A stretch of 10,128 bases of DNA from Candidatus Zixiibacteriota bacterium (GCA_963205155.1 CAUJJY010000146.1:1-10128); one strand, 5' to 3'. Numbered from the stretch's first letter, positions 1 to 8,067 are shown. Translations and numbers: made by a program. The notes: generated by a model not told the origin, from the letters alone.

Positions 1-3000
1 GATGGGTACAGTCGGCGATTTTGACAGCGACTTGTTCCAGGAGAAGCTTGACTGGAACTTGTTAAGAAGAATGGTATACAGCGGATTGCTGGTGCGTTTG
101 TTCCAGCGCTCGCTGATTGAGAATCCATAGTTAGTTGATACGCTTCGCTGTTCGTCAATCCGGTCGGTCGGCACTAGAATATCGGAACCGGTAATCAGGC
201 GCGGCGACAGTTCGGTCCGACTCCAATTGTAGCTGAACGGAATTGAGGCGCCGTCATTGGGCGGGAGGAACTGGTCAAGAGCGAAGTTGAAGCGGTAGCC
301 GGACGCTTTGTTCTTACTGCCGGAACCGAGGTCGCGGCGGTCGGCCTGTGTCAAGGTGCGGAAGAATTCATCCTGACGCATATAGTTTGCCGTGAGAGAC
401 GCGACGTCGGCAAAGGTGATTGCGCCGGAAACCATACCGGCAAGGCCTTTATCGCGGCGCACCTGCGTGGCGCGCATTTCGTCGATCCAGATGTTACCGC
501 TGATCCTGCTTTCAGTGTCTATGGAGTCGGCGTTGGTAATACCCATGGCGTAGTACTTCACACGCGTGATCGACGGATTCCCGACGACACGGAAATTGCC
601 TTCGCTATACTCGAGCGTGTCTGGATACTGCTCTTTCAATTCCTGGAGCTTGAGCTTAATCTGCGTTATCTCGTCAAAGACAATGTTAACGGCATGATCA
701 GGATCCCAACCGACATTCAACGTAGTCCGGTACTCATAATAGTTGCGGATATCGGGACCAAACCGATAGAAGAAGATCATGTTATCGCGCAGCGAGTCGC
801 CGTGGATCCACATCTCGAGTTTCTCGTAACCGCTTAGGTCCTGCAGTTTGAAAGGTATCTTTTCGGCCATTCCGGTATCGCCCGGTGCGAGGTTGAAGAA
901 ATCATAGCGAAGTGACTGTTCGCGTTCGCGCAGGCCGGTGGTTTTGTCGTAGAAACCTTCGACCCCGGGCGGCGGATTGTACACGGTGTCTTCTTCAGTA
1001 TTGATGACCGAGACGGCAAAGCGCGCCTCTTCGGTGCGAACCTTTTCCAACGGTAATAGCGGCAACGCTTCCCAGGCATTGCGGGTCAGTTCAACATCGG
1101 CAATCTCGACGAATGCGGTGTCAACCTCTACGCCATCGATCCAGAGTCGCATGACACGGACGTTGCTGCGAAGTGGGCTTCCGACCTCTTCGTAAAGCGT
1201 GCTGTCCTGGAAAGGAATGCGAATCGTGTACCAATCGTTGCGCTCCGTACCGAACACACGGAAGGGGTTGTTCGCGAGGTCGATATTCCAGGTATAGTAG
1301 CTGTCGCGCTCCTGCAAGATGCCGTCGCCATTGATATCTTCGGTATCGGGACGATTCAACCGCGAGAAGTCCTCGCGGCTCTTTTCGGTACCGTTGATGT
1401 TGTTATAGTTGTTCTTATCATCACTCGTGTATGCCCAGTTGTCCCCGGCAGGGTCTTCGCTGTCACAGTCGTACCAATCGGGAGCAGTACCGTCGGCGCA
1501 GCGAGCCTTTTCCTGCTCATCGGAAAGCAGGTCAAGGCCAATGTCTTCGATGATCTCGGCGATTTGATTGCGGCTTTCGTCTTCCGTATCAAGATTCTTG
1601 TTGCCGTTGAGGTCCTCACTGATTTCACCCAGGTCAACGTGCAATCGACCGACTTTGCCACGAATACGCAGTTCGACAAAACGCGTCTTGGACTGGTCAT
1701 AGGCACCTTTGGAGAGGGCGCGCATGACACCATTCCAAGACCCGGTCTTTTGCCCAGTGAGGTCGGAGTTAGGAGCAAAACGCAGTACTAGGATGTTTGT
1801 CCGGTTTTCGCCGCTCTTGAGGTCGCGGTCATAAATATCAGTAATCGGGACCTGATCGTACGGATTATACCAGATGAGACTGGCACGCTTGAGGGAAAGT
1901 GTATCGAGCTGTGCCGGCGGTGATATCGGATTCCAACCGGTACGATTGACTCCCAGTGAATAGAGTTCTTTCGAGCCTTCAAAGTCGTCGATTGATGCTT
2001 CACCCTTGACGTTCGGGTTCGGCAATGATTGGCCGATTTCTCCCTGGAGGGCGACACGGGAGGGCGATTTGGAATCGATGAAGGGCAGTACGTTGATCAT
2101 CTTCGTCAACGCATAAGTGTCAAAACTGTAGTTTGCATCAACATCGAGATTGAGGAACTTGGCTTGTTCCTCGCCAAGTTTCGGCTTGCGATCGGTTTCT
2201 TTCTCGGACTTGTACAGCGCCATGGCGCCGATCTTGAAATTGCGGGAGAACTCGTATTCCGCGCGAGCACCAAGAAGTGTCTTCTTCTGCGATGATATTA
2301 GCGGTGAGAATTCGTAGTCAATGGAGACGTCGGCGGTAGCGCTCAATGCCTCTTCATTCAGGAAGGTGATACTCCCGTACTCGTATTGGATGTTGTAATC
2401 GATGCCTTTTTTCAAGACCCTGCCATTGAGCGTAACGGTTTCCGATTCGGGCACAATGTCATAATTGCCCAGGCGGAACTCGCTCTGCCGCGATGCGGAA
2501 GTCACATCGAGATAGTACTTTGACTTGTTCTGGCGGTCAATTGACGAGGATATGTCATACAATTCCGGTACGACCTCCGCCAGCGCTGTGCTGTCAAATG
2601 GTCGCCGCGAGGGAAATCGGAGATGTCCGCGGCCTGGATCAAAGATCTCCGTGTTGTATGCATCCACCCTGCCGTCGCGATCGGTATCGAGTCCCAGAAT
2701 GGCCTTCAGTTCGACGCCGTCTTGATGGTTGAGATCGGAAACGTCCTTGTCAGCCGATGATTGTGCGTCGCCGCGGTAGATAACGACATTGAATCCATCG
2801 AGATCGGTGACGCGCCCGACATCATAGACGTTGCGCCAGACATAATTCCAGCTGACAAATGAAGGCAACGGATTTTCAGAGCGCAGAAGCTTGAGGACGT
2901 ACAATGAGTCGTTATCGGTGTTGCCTACCGAGATGATTGTATCGCGTCCATCTGGCAATCTCCGAAGGTATTCCATATAGATGCCGACTGATTTCCCGGC

Positions 3001-4314
3001 ATAAATGGGCTGGTCGAACAAGATGTAGTGCGACTTTCGTTGGACGACATAGAAGTCTTCGCTGGACTGGGAAGTCGAGCGGTCGGCGCCGTAAAGGATG
3101 AATGTACCGCCAGTCGCTTCGTCGGGGTACTTGGTCGGATTATACGGATCGACGTAGAGCCGAGCAGTCTTGGTCGGAAGATTCGTTGTCTGGCCGGCTG
3201 CATAGAAAATATAGACTTCCAGTTTGGTGATACTGTCAGGCGGAAAGTAAACGTCGTTTATGGTGCCGCCGGGCCACAGATCCGAGTATGAAAAAATTGA
3301 GTCGTTGCGCGAGAGGTCGAAATACTGGTTATCGATGTAGTTCCAGTCGCGAATAATGCGGCTGGAGGACTCGGCACCGGCTTTGAAAGAGGCCGACTTG
3401 TTGGATGATTTTTCTTGCGAGGCAATACCGGTAAGTCGAAGCCCGCCGACTTCAGCCGTCGTCTTGATTCCGAACAATCCCTGGATGCGTTGCGAGTAGC
3501 CGGAGAAGCGCGTTGACGGCAATGAGAGATTGGTATTGCCGAGTTCGATGGTCTTGACGATGTCGTCTTCATCGCCTTTGTAGCGCAACTGTATACGGTT
3601 TGCGAGCGACTCCTGGCGTTTCGAATCCTGGTTGACGTCGACGGTGATCTTTGAGCCGATCGTTCCATTGATGGTAAAGCTCGATATTTGCTCCATCTGT
3701 AACGACGGGAATTTGCTTTGCCCGGCGATTACCTGTTCGCCATCATTCCATTGGCTTCGGCCGCCGAACGTGATCTTGCGATAGCCGTTAACTTTTAAGC
3801 CAGCGCCGCCTTCGCCGATAATGCCCTTGACGAATTTCGGTGTCTTGATCGGAATTTCGAATTCGAGCAATCCGCCGCCGCCACCCTGGGCGCGACGCTG
3901 TTGGGCGTCCTTAATGCCCTTCCGGAATAGCAGTCGCGATTCGCGGTCGAACTCGCGCTCTTGTGCCTTCTGGGGCGAAACAGCGATTGGCACCGCGTAG
4001 CCGGTGAATCGACCGGTGGCTTCATCGAAGACCAGCAGACCGCTGTTTTCGTCATAGTAGAATGATCGCGTCTTTTTGAGTAACGCGGATTCAAAATATG
4101 CGCGCGGTTGTTGGGAATTGGTAAGACCGATTTGGTCCGGTGTGGTATAAGAGATTTGAGCAAGCCGACTGGGGGGCATTTTGAGTGTGAGGTCAAACCC
4201 CACGGCGGCAAAAGACTTCACTGCCAGAAGCGTGGAGCCGAGGCAGAGAACCGTGATCAAACGGATGAGTATAGGTAGAGATAGGTTCAATTTACAACAC
4301 AGCAAGAAATTCAT
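1..4314 (-). CDS. sprA: SprA/Sov-family type 9 secretion outer-membrane translocon, N-terminal 1438 residues (cut by window edge)
   Basis: One uninterrupted frame starts at ATG 4314 and leaves the window at base 1. SprA proteins usually have about 2,400 residues, so roughly 60% is visible. SprA is known as the giant single-chain outer-membrane beta-barrel through which type 9 secretion substrates cross, and it is needed for gliding in Flavobacterium. The N-terminus is a signal peptide: a hydrophobic stretch including LITVLCLGSTLLAV, then a likely cleavage site near residue 37 (KSFAA). Family signatures are the segment GDEDDIVKTIELGNTNLSLP (247-266), LFGIKT (280-285) and the DDFEG motif (776-780). 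Long alternating polar/hydrophobic strands fit a barrel. Three Asp/Asn-rich loops resemble calcium sites (543-554, 901-912, 993-1004), and Cys939 and Cys950 could pair. An in-frame TGA lies directly before the ATG, so no upstream start exists. It follows murB by 31 nt and probably shares its transcript. The family call is firm; the export substrates are unknown. Confidence 0.93.
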   Translation of the reverse strand, partial: MNFLLCCKLNLSLPILIRLITVLCLGSTLLAVKSFAAVGFDLTLKMPPSRLAQISYTTPDQIGLTNSQQPRAYFESALLKKTRSFYYDENSGLLVFDEATGRFTGYAVPIAVSPQKAQEREFDRESRLLFRKGIKDAQQRRAQGGGGGLLEFEIPIKTPKFVKGIIGEGGAGLKVNGYRKITFGGRSQWNDGEQVIAGQSKFPSLQMEQISSFTINGTIGSKITVDVNQDSKRQESLANRIQLRYKGDEDDIVKTIELGNTNLSLPSTRFSGYSQRIQGLFGIKTTAEVGGLRLTGIASQEKSSNKSASFKAGAESSSRIIRDWNYIDNQYFDLSRNDSIFSYSDLWPGGTINDVYFPPDSITKLEVYIFYAAGQTTNLPTKTARLYVDPYNPTKYPDEATGGTFILYGADRSTSQSSEDFYVVQRKSHYILFDQPIYAGKSVGIYMEYLRRLPDGRDTIISVGNTDNDSLYVLKLLRSENPLPSFVSWNYVWRNVYDVGRVTDLDGFNVVIYRGDAQSSADKDVSDLNHQDGVELKAILGLDTDRDGRVDAYNTEIFDPGRGHLRFPSRRPFDSTALAEVVPELYDISSSIDRQNKSKYYLDVTSASRQSEFRLGNYDIVPESETVTLNGRVLKKGIDYNIQYEYGSITFLNEEALSATADVSIDYEFSPLISSQKKTLLGARAEYEFSRNFKIGAMALYKSEKETDRKPKLGEEQAKFLNLDVDANYSFDTYALTKMINVLPFIDSKSPSRVALQGEIGQSLPNPNVKGEASIDDFEGSKELYSLGVNRTGWNPISPPAQLDTLSLKRASLIWYNPYDQVPITDIYDRDLKSGENRTNILVLRFAPNSDLTGQKTGSWNGVMRALSKGAYDQSKTRFVELRIRGKVGRLHVDLGEISEDLNGNKNLDTEDESRNQIAEIIEDIGLDLLSDEQEKARCADGTAPDWYDCDSEDPAGDNWAYTSDDKNNYNNINGTEKSREDFSRLNRPDTEDINGDGILQERDSYYTWNIDLANNPFRVFGTERNDWYTIRIPFQDSTLYEEVGSPLRSNVRVMRLWIDGVEVDTAFVEIADVELTRNAWEALPLLPLEKVRTEEARFAVSVINTEEDTVYNPPPGVEGFYDKTTGLREREQSLRYDFFNLAPGDTGMAEKIPFKLQDLSGYEKLEMWIHGDSLRDNMIFFYRFGPDIRNYYEYRTTLNVGWDPDHAVNIVFDEITQIKLKLQELKEQYPDTLEYSEGNFRVVGNPSITRVKYYAMGITNADSIDTESRISGNIWIDEMRATQVRRDKGLAGMVSGAITFADVASLTANYMRQDEFFRTLTQADRRDLGSGSKNKASGYRFNFALDQFLPPNDGASIPFSYNWSRTELSPRLITGSDILVPTDRIDEQRSVSTNYGFSISERWNKRTSNPLYTILLNKFQSSFSWNKSLSKSPTVPI

Positions 4315-4344
4315 TCATTACATATCTTTTCGATAGAAACCTCC
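4312..4344 (-). promoter_or_regulatory. sprA translation initiation region with distant Shine-Dalgarno and stacked start codons
   Basis: A perfect GGAGG (4344-4340) lies just after the murB stop codon but 25 nt before the sprA ATG (4314), much farther than the usual 5-9 nt. Between them are an ATG immediately followed by TAA (4323-4318) and a second ATG (4318) that opens an eight-codon frame (MNEFLAVL) overlapping the true start out of frame. Only the ATG at 4314 gives the signal peptide and SprA frame. The bases are seen directly. A role in damping or coupling sprA translation is inference; the GGAGG could also be fortuitous. Confidence 0.4.
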
Positions 4345-4345
4345 G

Positions 4346-5284
4346 TTAGCTAAAGTCTCCGAGTAAGATTACTTCTTCCGAGAGCTCTACGCCATAAACT
4401 TCTTTAACTTTTTGCTTAAGTTTTAGCGAAAGCTCTCGCACTTCGGACGCCGAAGCGCCGCCTTTGTTTATCAGGATATTGGCGTGATTCGGATAAACGC
4501 CGGCATTTCCAACTGAGATAGACTTGCCGCCGATTTGCTCGAGCAGATAACCGGCAGCGATTTTTCCATGAGGAGCAGTTTTGTCTTCTATGTTTTTGAA
4601 GAAACAGCCTGCAGAGATGTCTTCGTGTGGATGACGCGACCAGCGTTGGTCGAGGATTTCGGTAGCACGGTTGCGAAGCAGTTCGAGATCCTCATGTTTC
4701 AATTTGAAGCGCGCGGAGAGGACAATGTTCTTTGACCACTTGAGTTCACTGTGGCGGTAGCGGAATCCGATCTGATCCTTCGCGGCGACGTATAGTCCCT
4801 TTTCCGGGTGGTACAGATTGACGTCAATCAACGTGTCCGAGATCGACTGCCCGTATGCGCCGGCATTCCCAACGATGGCACCGCCGACTGTACCGGCGAT
4901 TCCGGACAGTGATTCCAGCCCAGCGAGGCCGGATTCGACCATTTGCTCAACCATTTTGGCGAGAGAATAAGCGGCGCCGACGTGAACGGTTTCGCCTTCA
5001 ACCTTTAGAAAGTCAATTTTGGGAAGGATAATCATGCCCCGGTAGCCCTTGTCAGACGCCAGAATATTGGAGCCGCCGCCAATCACGAAGTAGTCGATGC
5101 GGTGCTTCTGGCAGTGCTCGACTGCTTCGACAACCTGTTCCACCGAATCGCAAAACGCCACCATATCAGCAGGACCACCGATACCGAAGGTCGTTAGGCT
5201 CGCAATTGGATAGTTGTGTTCCACGCGAAAAGTGACGTCGGCAACAGACCCAGCCGCGCCTGATTTATTAGGCAATATTGACAT
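4346..5284 (-). CDS. murB: UDP-N-acetylenolpyruvoylglucosamine reductase (MurB)
   Basis: MurB is the cytoplasmic FAD enzyme that uses NADPH to reduce UDP-GlcNAc-enolpyruvate to UDP-MurNAc, the second committed step of peptidoglycan synthesis. With the ATG at 5284 the protein has 312 residues, normal for the family. Visible motifs are TTFGIGGPADM (31-41), the FAD-binding VIGGGSNIL (67-75), GTVGGAIVGNAGAYG (131-145), the substrate-site YRHSE (176-180), AGCFFKN (225-231) and the C-terminal LSEEV, whose Glu304 matches the conserved active-site glutamate. Cys227 stands where the catalytic proton-donor serine of E. coli MurB is found, and Ile replaces the usual Pro after FKN. An in-frame TTG at 5344 would add 20 residues, but the added sequence is not MurB-like, and GGAG at 5299-5296 precedes the ATG, so I chose 5284. 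It sits 71 nt after the DUF1844 gene and 31 nt before sprA. Confidence 0.95.
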   Translation of the reverse strand: MSILPNKSGAAGSVADVTFRVEHNYPIASLTTFGIGGPADMVAFCDSVEQVVEAVEHCQKHRIDYFVIGGGSNILASDKGYRGMIILPKIDFLKVEGETVHVGAAYSLAKMVEQMVESGLAGLESLSGIAGTVGGAIVGNAGAYGQSISDTLIDVNLYHPEKGLYVAAKDQIGFRYRHSELKWSKNIVLSARFKLKHEDLELLRNRATEILDQRWSRHPHEDISAGCFFKNIEDKTAPHGKIAAGYLLEQIGGKSISVGNAGVYPNHANILINKGGASASEVRELSLKLKQKVKEVYGVELSEEVILLGDFS

Positions 5285-5355
5285 TCTGAAGAAATCTCCC
5301 GAGAGAGCCCTGTGATTACGGTGTGACAGGAATTTACCCGCCAAATTAACACCCG

Positions 5356-5670
5356 TTATGTTGTACCTGAAGACTCGTCCGGTGTTCCGGATTTTTGTTC
5401 CCTATTAACTTCATCGACATAATTCATCTGTAGTTCAGCGAGTAAACGCCCCAAGAGCCGCGTCTCATAATCGTCAAGATTTCCCGTCGTGCGTTTCTTA
5501 ATCAGCTCCATCATTTCGATGGTTGCCTGCGCTTGTTCCAGATCGCGTTCGATCTTCCCACTCATCGGGTTTATTATCTTGCCGAGTTGCTGCATGCCGG
5601 CAGAGTGCAAACTAAATAAGAGGGCGCTGAAAAGTGCTTGCTCGCGAGCAGCGCCGGAAAGCTCAACCAT
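5356..5670 (-). CDS. DUF1844 domain protein
   Basis: The 104-residue product matches the DUF1844 family along most of its length. It has a helical N-terminal half (EQALFSALLFSLHSAGMQQL, 10-29), then INPMSGKIERDLEQAQATIE (33-52) and MMELIKKRTTGNLDDYE (53-69), followed by a helix ending in MNYVDEV. These correspond to the family pattern of a hydrophobic helix, a NP-x-(S/T)G turn, an acidic helix and a K-x-K-T-x-GNL segment. The last 15 residues are polar and look disordered. No catalytic residues or signal peptide are apparent, so a small cytoplasmic helical protein is likely; its biochemical role is unknown to me. The ATG at 5670 overlaps the end of the preceding gene by 8 nt, which suggests translational coupling. 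Confidence 0.85.
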   Translation of the reverse strand: MVELSGAAREQALFSALLFSLHSAGMQQLGKIINPMSGKIERDLEQAQATIEMMELIKKRTTGNLDDYETRLLGRLLAELQMNYVDEVNREQKSGTPDESSGTT

Positions 5671-5872
5671 GAGTTCTTTCTTCCATTTCGATGGCGATCA
5701 CGATGTTGTGCTGGAAGTCCATGAGTTCGGCATCGATCTTCTTGAGTTGGCGGATCATGTCGTAATCAGTGGCCATTTCGATCAATTGACTAAGCTTGGT
5801 CGAGATGACTTCGGTATCCGCGAGAAATTGCTCGAGTTCGAGCTTTAGACTTTTCGTACTATGAGACACCAC
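5663..5872 (-). CDS. Small helical protein of unknown function between recG and the DUF1844 gene
   Basis: This 69-residue product is not one I recognise. It starts at GTG 5872 (a second GTG follows at 5869), overlaps the recG end by 14 nt and overlaps the DUF1844 gene by 8 nt. That tight packing supports a real coding sequence. The composition is rich in Leu, Ile, Glu and Lys, with one Pro-free stretch from about residue 8 to 65. Hydrophobic residues recur at spacing near three and four (LELEQFL, LSQLIEM, IRQLKKIDAEL), as expected for a long helical hairpin or coiled coil. There is no signal peptide, membrane segment, cysteine or metal motif. A purine-rich GGGAAAGAGAA stretch upstream inside recG could serve as the ribosome binding site. 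The gene may form a pair with the DUF1844 protein, but that is inference from position only. Confidence 0.7.
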   Translation of the reverse strand: MVSHSTKSLKLELEQFLADTEVISTKLSQLIEMATDYDMIRQLKKIDAELMDFQHNIVIAIEMEERTHG

Positions 5873-7958
5873 CAGATAGTTCTCTTTCCCGCCGTTGCTT
5901 GATATAAGACTTGAGCTTGAGGCGCTCCTGTTCGGAAATCGCCAATGTACTGGTCATCAATCTATGGGCATAATCACGTGCCGTCAAGATTAAACTTAGG
6001 TCAGAGGCGATGTTCGCTACCCGGAACTCGGGCATGCCGCTTTGCTTGGTACCGAGCAATTCGCCGGGACCGCGCAGTTCCAGGTCGAGTTCGGCGATTT
6101 TGAAGCCGTCGTTACATTCGACGAATCGCGACAAGCGCAGAAAGCTTTCGCTGGATGGTTCCATGTCGGTGATGAGGATGCAGTACGATTTTTTGTTTGA
6201 GCGCCCGACGCGACCACGCAGTTGGTGGAGTTGACTCAATCCGAAGCGCTCAGCATGTTCGATGACGATGACGGTCGCATCAGGAATGTCGATGCCAACT
6301 TCGACTACCGTTGTCGACACCAGAATCCCAATCTCGCGTTTCGAGAAGCGCGCCATTGTCTGTTCACGCTCTTCTTTCTTCATTTGCCCGTGAACAAGAC
6401 CGATCTGCAAATCGGGAAAGATTACTTCCGCCAGGTCTTGATACGCCTTGGTCGCGGCTTTTAACTGGACCTTAAGAGATTCTTCAACCAGCGGATAGAT
6501 GAAGAACACCTGATTGCCGGAGTTGACTTCATCGCGAATGAACTTGTAAATTTTTGGACGATCAGCATCAGTGCGGAGCGCGGTTCGCACGGGAATTCGG
6601 CCTACCGGCATTTCGTCGATGATGGAAAGATCAAGATCGCCGTATGCCGTTAATGCCAGTGTTCGTGGAATTGGTGTTGCCGTCATGACCAAAAGGTCGG
6701 GCGAGTTCCCTTTCGCAAGCAAAGCTTCGCGCTGGGAAACGCCGAAACGATGTTGTTCATCAACAACCGCAAGTGCCAGATTCGCGAAAGTGACGTCATC
6801 CGTGAACAGTGCGTGCGTGCCGACGATGACTCTGGTTTCCCCGGTCGCAAGTGACCTGAGAATGGCGGCGCGTTCGCGTGCGGGCGTTGTCCCCGTAAGT
6901 AGCGCCGGATTGTCATTGGTACCGGCAAGCAGTTTCGTAATTGTCTGGAAATGCTGTTGCGCGAGTAGTTCAGTCGGCGCCATCATGGCGGTCTGGAATC
7001 CAGAGCGTGCAACCAACATCATAGCCATAGTTGCAACGACAGTTTTTCCGGAACCAACATCGCCTTGGAGAAGCTTGAGCATCGGTTCGGGTTTGTACAA
7101 GTCTTCCAGAATTTCGGCAATAGCTTTGCCCTGCGACTTGGTCAGCTTGAATGGCAGCCCGTGAACCCAGTCATGAAATCCCTGATCCGGCTTGGCAATG
7201 GTGTGCGCCTTGTGTTTGTGCGTAATCCGCTGGCGACGGTCGGCAACGAGCAATTGAAACAGCAATAGTTCGCGAAACGCCAGAGAGTGACGTGCCTGGG
7301 CGCGAATTTCGAAGTTGTCGGGATAATGAATTTGCTTCACGGCCTCCGGCAGAGGCATCAGTCCAGCTTCCGCAACGACAGATGCGGGAACGAGGTCCTC
7401 AATGTAGTCTCCATATTGGTCTAACGCCGGCTTGATGATGCGACGAAAGCCGCGCGAGTCGAGCCAGTTTGATTTCAGAAGTTCGGTCGAGGGATAGATC
7501 GGAATAATTCTGCCGGTATGGATTTTGGCTTCTTCTTCGTCCTCGAAGATGACTTCGACCTCGGGATGGATAATGCGCGCACCTCCGCGAAAGTCGCTTA
7601 CGGTGCCGGACACGGAGAGTGTCATCCCGCGTTTAAATCGTTTTTCGATATACTTGATGCCATTGAACCACAAGAGCGGCAGATGACCGGAGTCGTCCTG
7701 GATGACGATTTCATAGAATTTCTTACGGGCGCGCAGGAGACCCTGCATGACAATCTTGCCGACGACCGTGACTTCAGTGCCGAATTGGAGAGTGGCAATC
7801 GATTGTAAATTCGAGCGATCCAGATAGCGGCGCGGAAGATAATACAGGAGGTCTTCGACGGTTTCGATTCCGACGCCTTTGAGAATCTCGGCTTTTTTCG
7901 GACCGACACCCTTTAGGTAAGTGACTGCGACCTCGGCCGGATTATGGGAGTAAGTCAT
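5859..7958 (-). CDS. recG: ATP-dependent DNA helicase RecG
   Basis: RecG is the double-strand DNA translocase that reverses stalled replication forks and branch-migrates Holliday junctions and R/D-loops. The 699-residue product has the family length (E. coli 693). In order it shows an N-terminal helix-hairpin-helix-like segment (VTYLKGVGPKKAEIL, 12-26), the OB-fold wedge domain (about 60-150), Walker A GDVGSGKT (299-306), motif Ia MAPTELLAQQH (326-336), the RecG-type motif II DEQHRFG (400-406), motif III TATPIPRTLALT (426-437), motifs V and VI through VEVGIDIPD (552-560) and QLRGRVGR (579-586), and the C-terminal RecG segment around LELRGPGELLG (626-636). All catalytic motifs are intact. The ATG at 7958 has no obvious Shine-Dalgarno. 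A 109-bp gap separates it from the anti-sigma gene, so it probably begins a new transcription unit or is read from an internal promoter. Confidence 0.97.
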   Translation of the reverse strand: MTYSHNPAEVAVTYLKGVGPKKAEILKGVGIETVEDLLYYLPRRYLDRSNLQSIATLQFGTEVTVVGKIVMQGLLRARKKFYEIVIQDDSGHLPLLWFNGIKYIEKRFKRGMTLSVSGTVSDFRGGARIIHPEVEVIFEDEEEAKIHTGRIIPIYPSTELLKSNWLDSRGFRRIIKPALDQYGDYIEDLVPASVVAEAGLMPLPEAVKQIHYPDNFEIRAQARHSLAFRELLLFQLLVADRRQRITHKHKAHTIAKPDQGFHDWVHGLPFKLTKSQGKAIAEILEDLYKPEPMLKLLQGDVGSGKTVVATMAMMLVARSGFQTAMMAPTELLAQQHFQTITKLLAGTNDNPALLTGTTPARERAAILRSLATGETRVIVGTHALFTDDVTFANLALAVVDEQHRFGVSQREALLAKGNSPDLLVMTATPIPRTLALTAYGDLDLSIIDEMPVGRIPVRTALRTDADRPKIYKFIRDEVNSGNQVFFIYPLVEESLKVQLKAATKAYQDLAEVIFPDLQIGLVHGQMKKEEREQTMARFSKREIGILVSTTVVEVGIDIPDATVIVIEHAERFGLSQLHQLRGRVGRSNKKSYCILITDMEPSSESFLRLSRFVECNDGFKIAELDLELRGPGELLGTKQSGMPEFRVANIASDLSLILTARDYAHRLMTSTLAISEQERLKLKSYIKQRRERELSGGVS

Positions 7959-8067
7959 GTTAGAATGTGATTCGGCTCAAGGCTAAAGTCAATCGCGATT
8001 CGCGGGATTCGACCAGTCGTTTTTTCAGAGTCGACCGAGAAGCGAACGTTTAATGACCTCGGCGTGT

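Noticed and set aside
3258..4211. Two minus-strand frames of about 137 codons within the sprA region
   Set aside because: They lie in a different phase from the continuous SprA frame, which carries recognised motifs throughout; their Ser/Arg-rich composition is typical of shadow frames.
5282..5344. Upstream TTG start for murB at 5344
   Set aside because: It would close the gap to DUF1844 to 11 nt, but the added 20 residues do not resemble any MurB N-terminus, and the ATG at 5284 has an upstream GGAG.
6571..7164. Long plus-strand frame (197 codons) opposite recG
   Set aside because: Mirror of the recG codon pattern; composition rich in Ser/Arg/Val with no domain and complete overlap with an unambiguous gene.
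7959..8067. Candidate recG promoter: TTGACT (7992-7987), 17-nt spacer, CACATT (7969-7964), and a short AATCGCGATT palindrome at 7992-8001
   Set aside because: The -10 box matches only three of six consensus bases, no TAnnTTTG-type box is present, and the palindrome is only 10 bp. Too weak to annotate, though a promoter somewhere in this gap is reasonable.
7959..8067. Terminator after the anti-sigma gene
   Set aside because: There is a run of A residues on the coding strand (around 8020-8026) but no stable GC-rich hairpin followed by a T tract.
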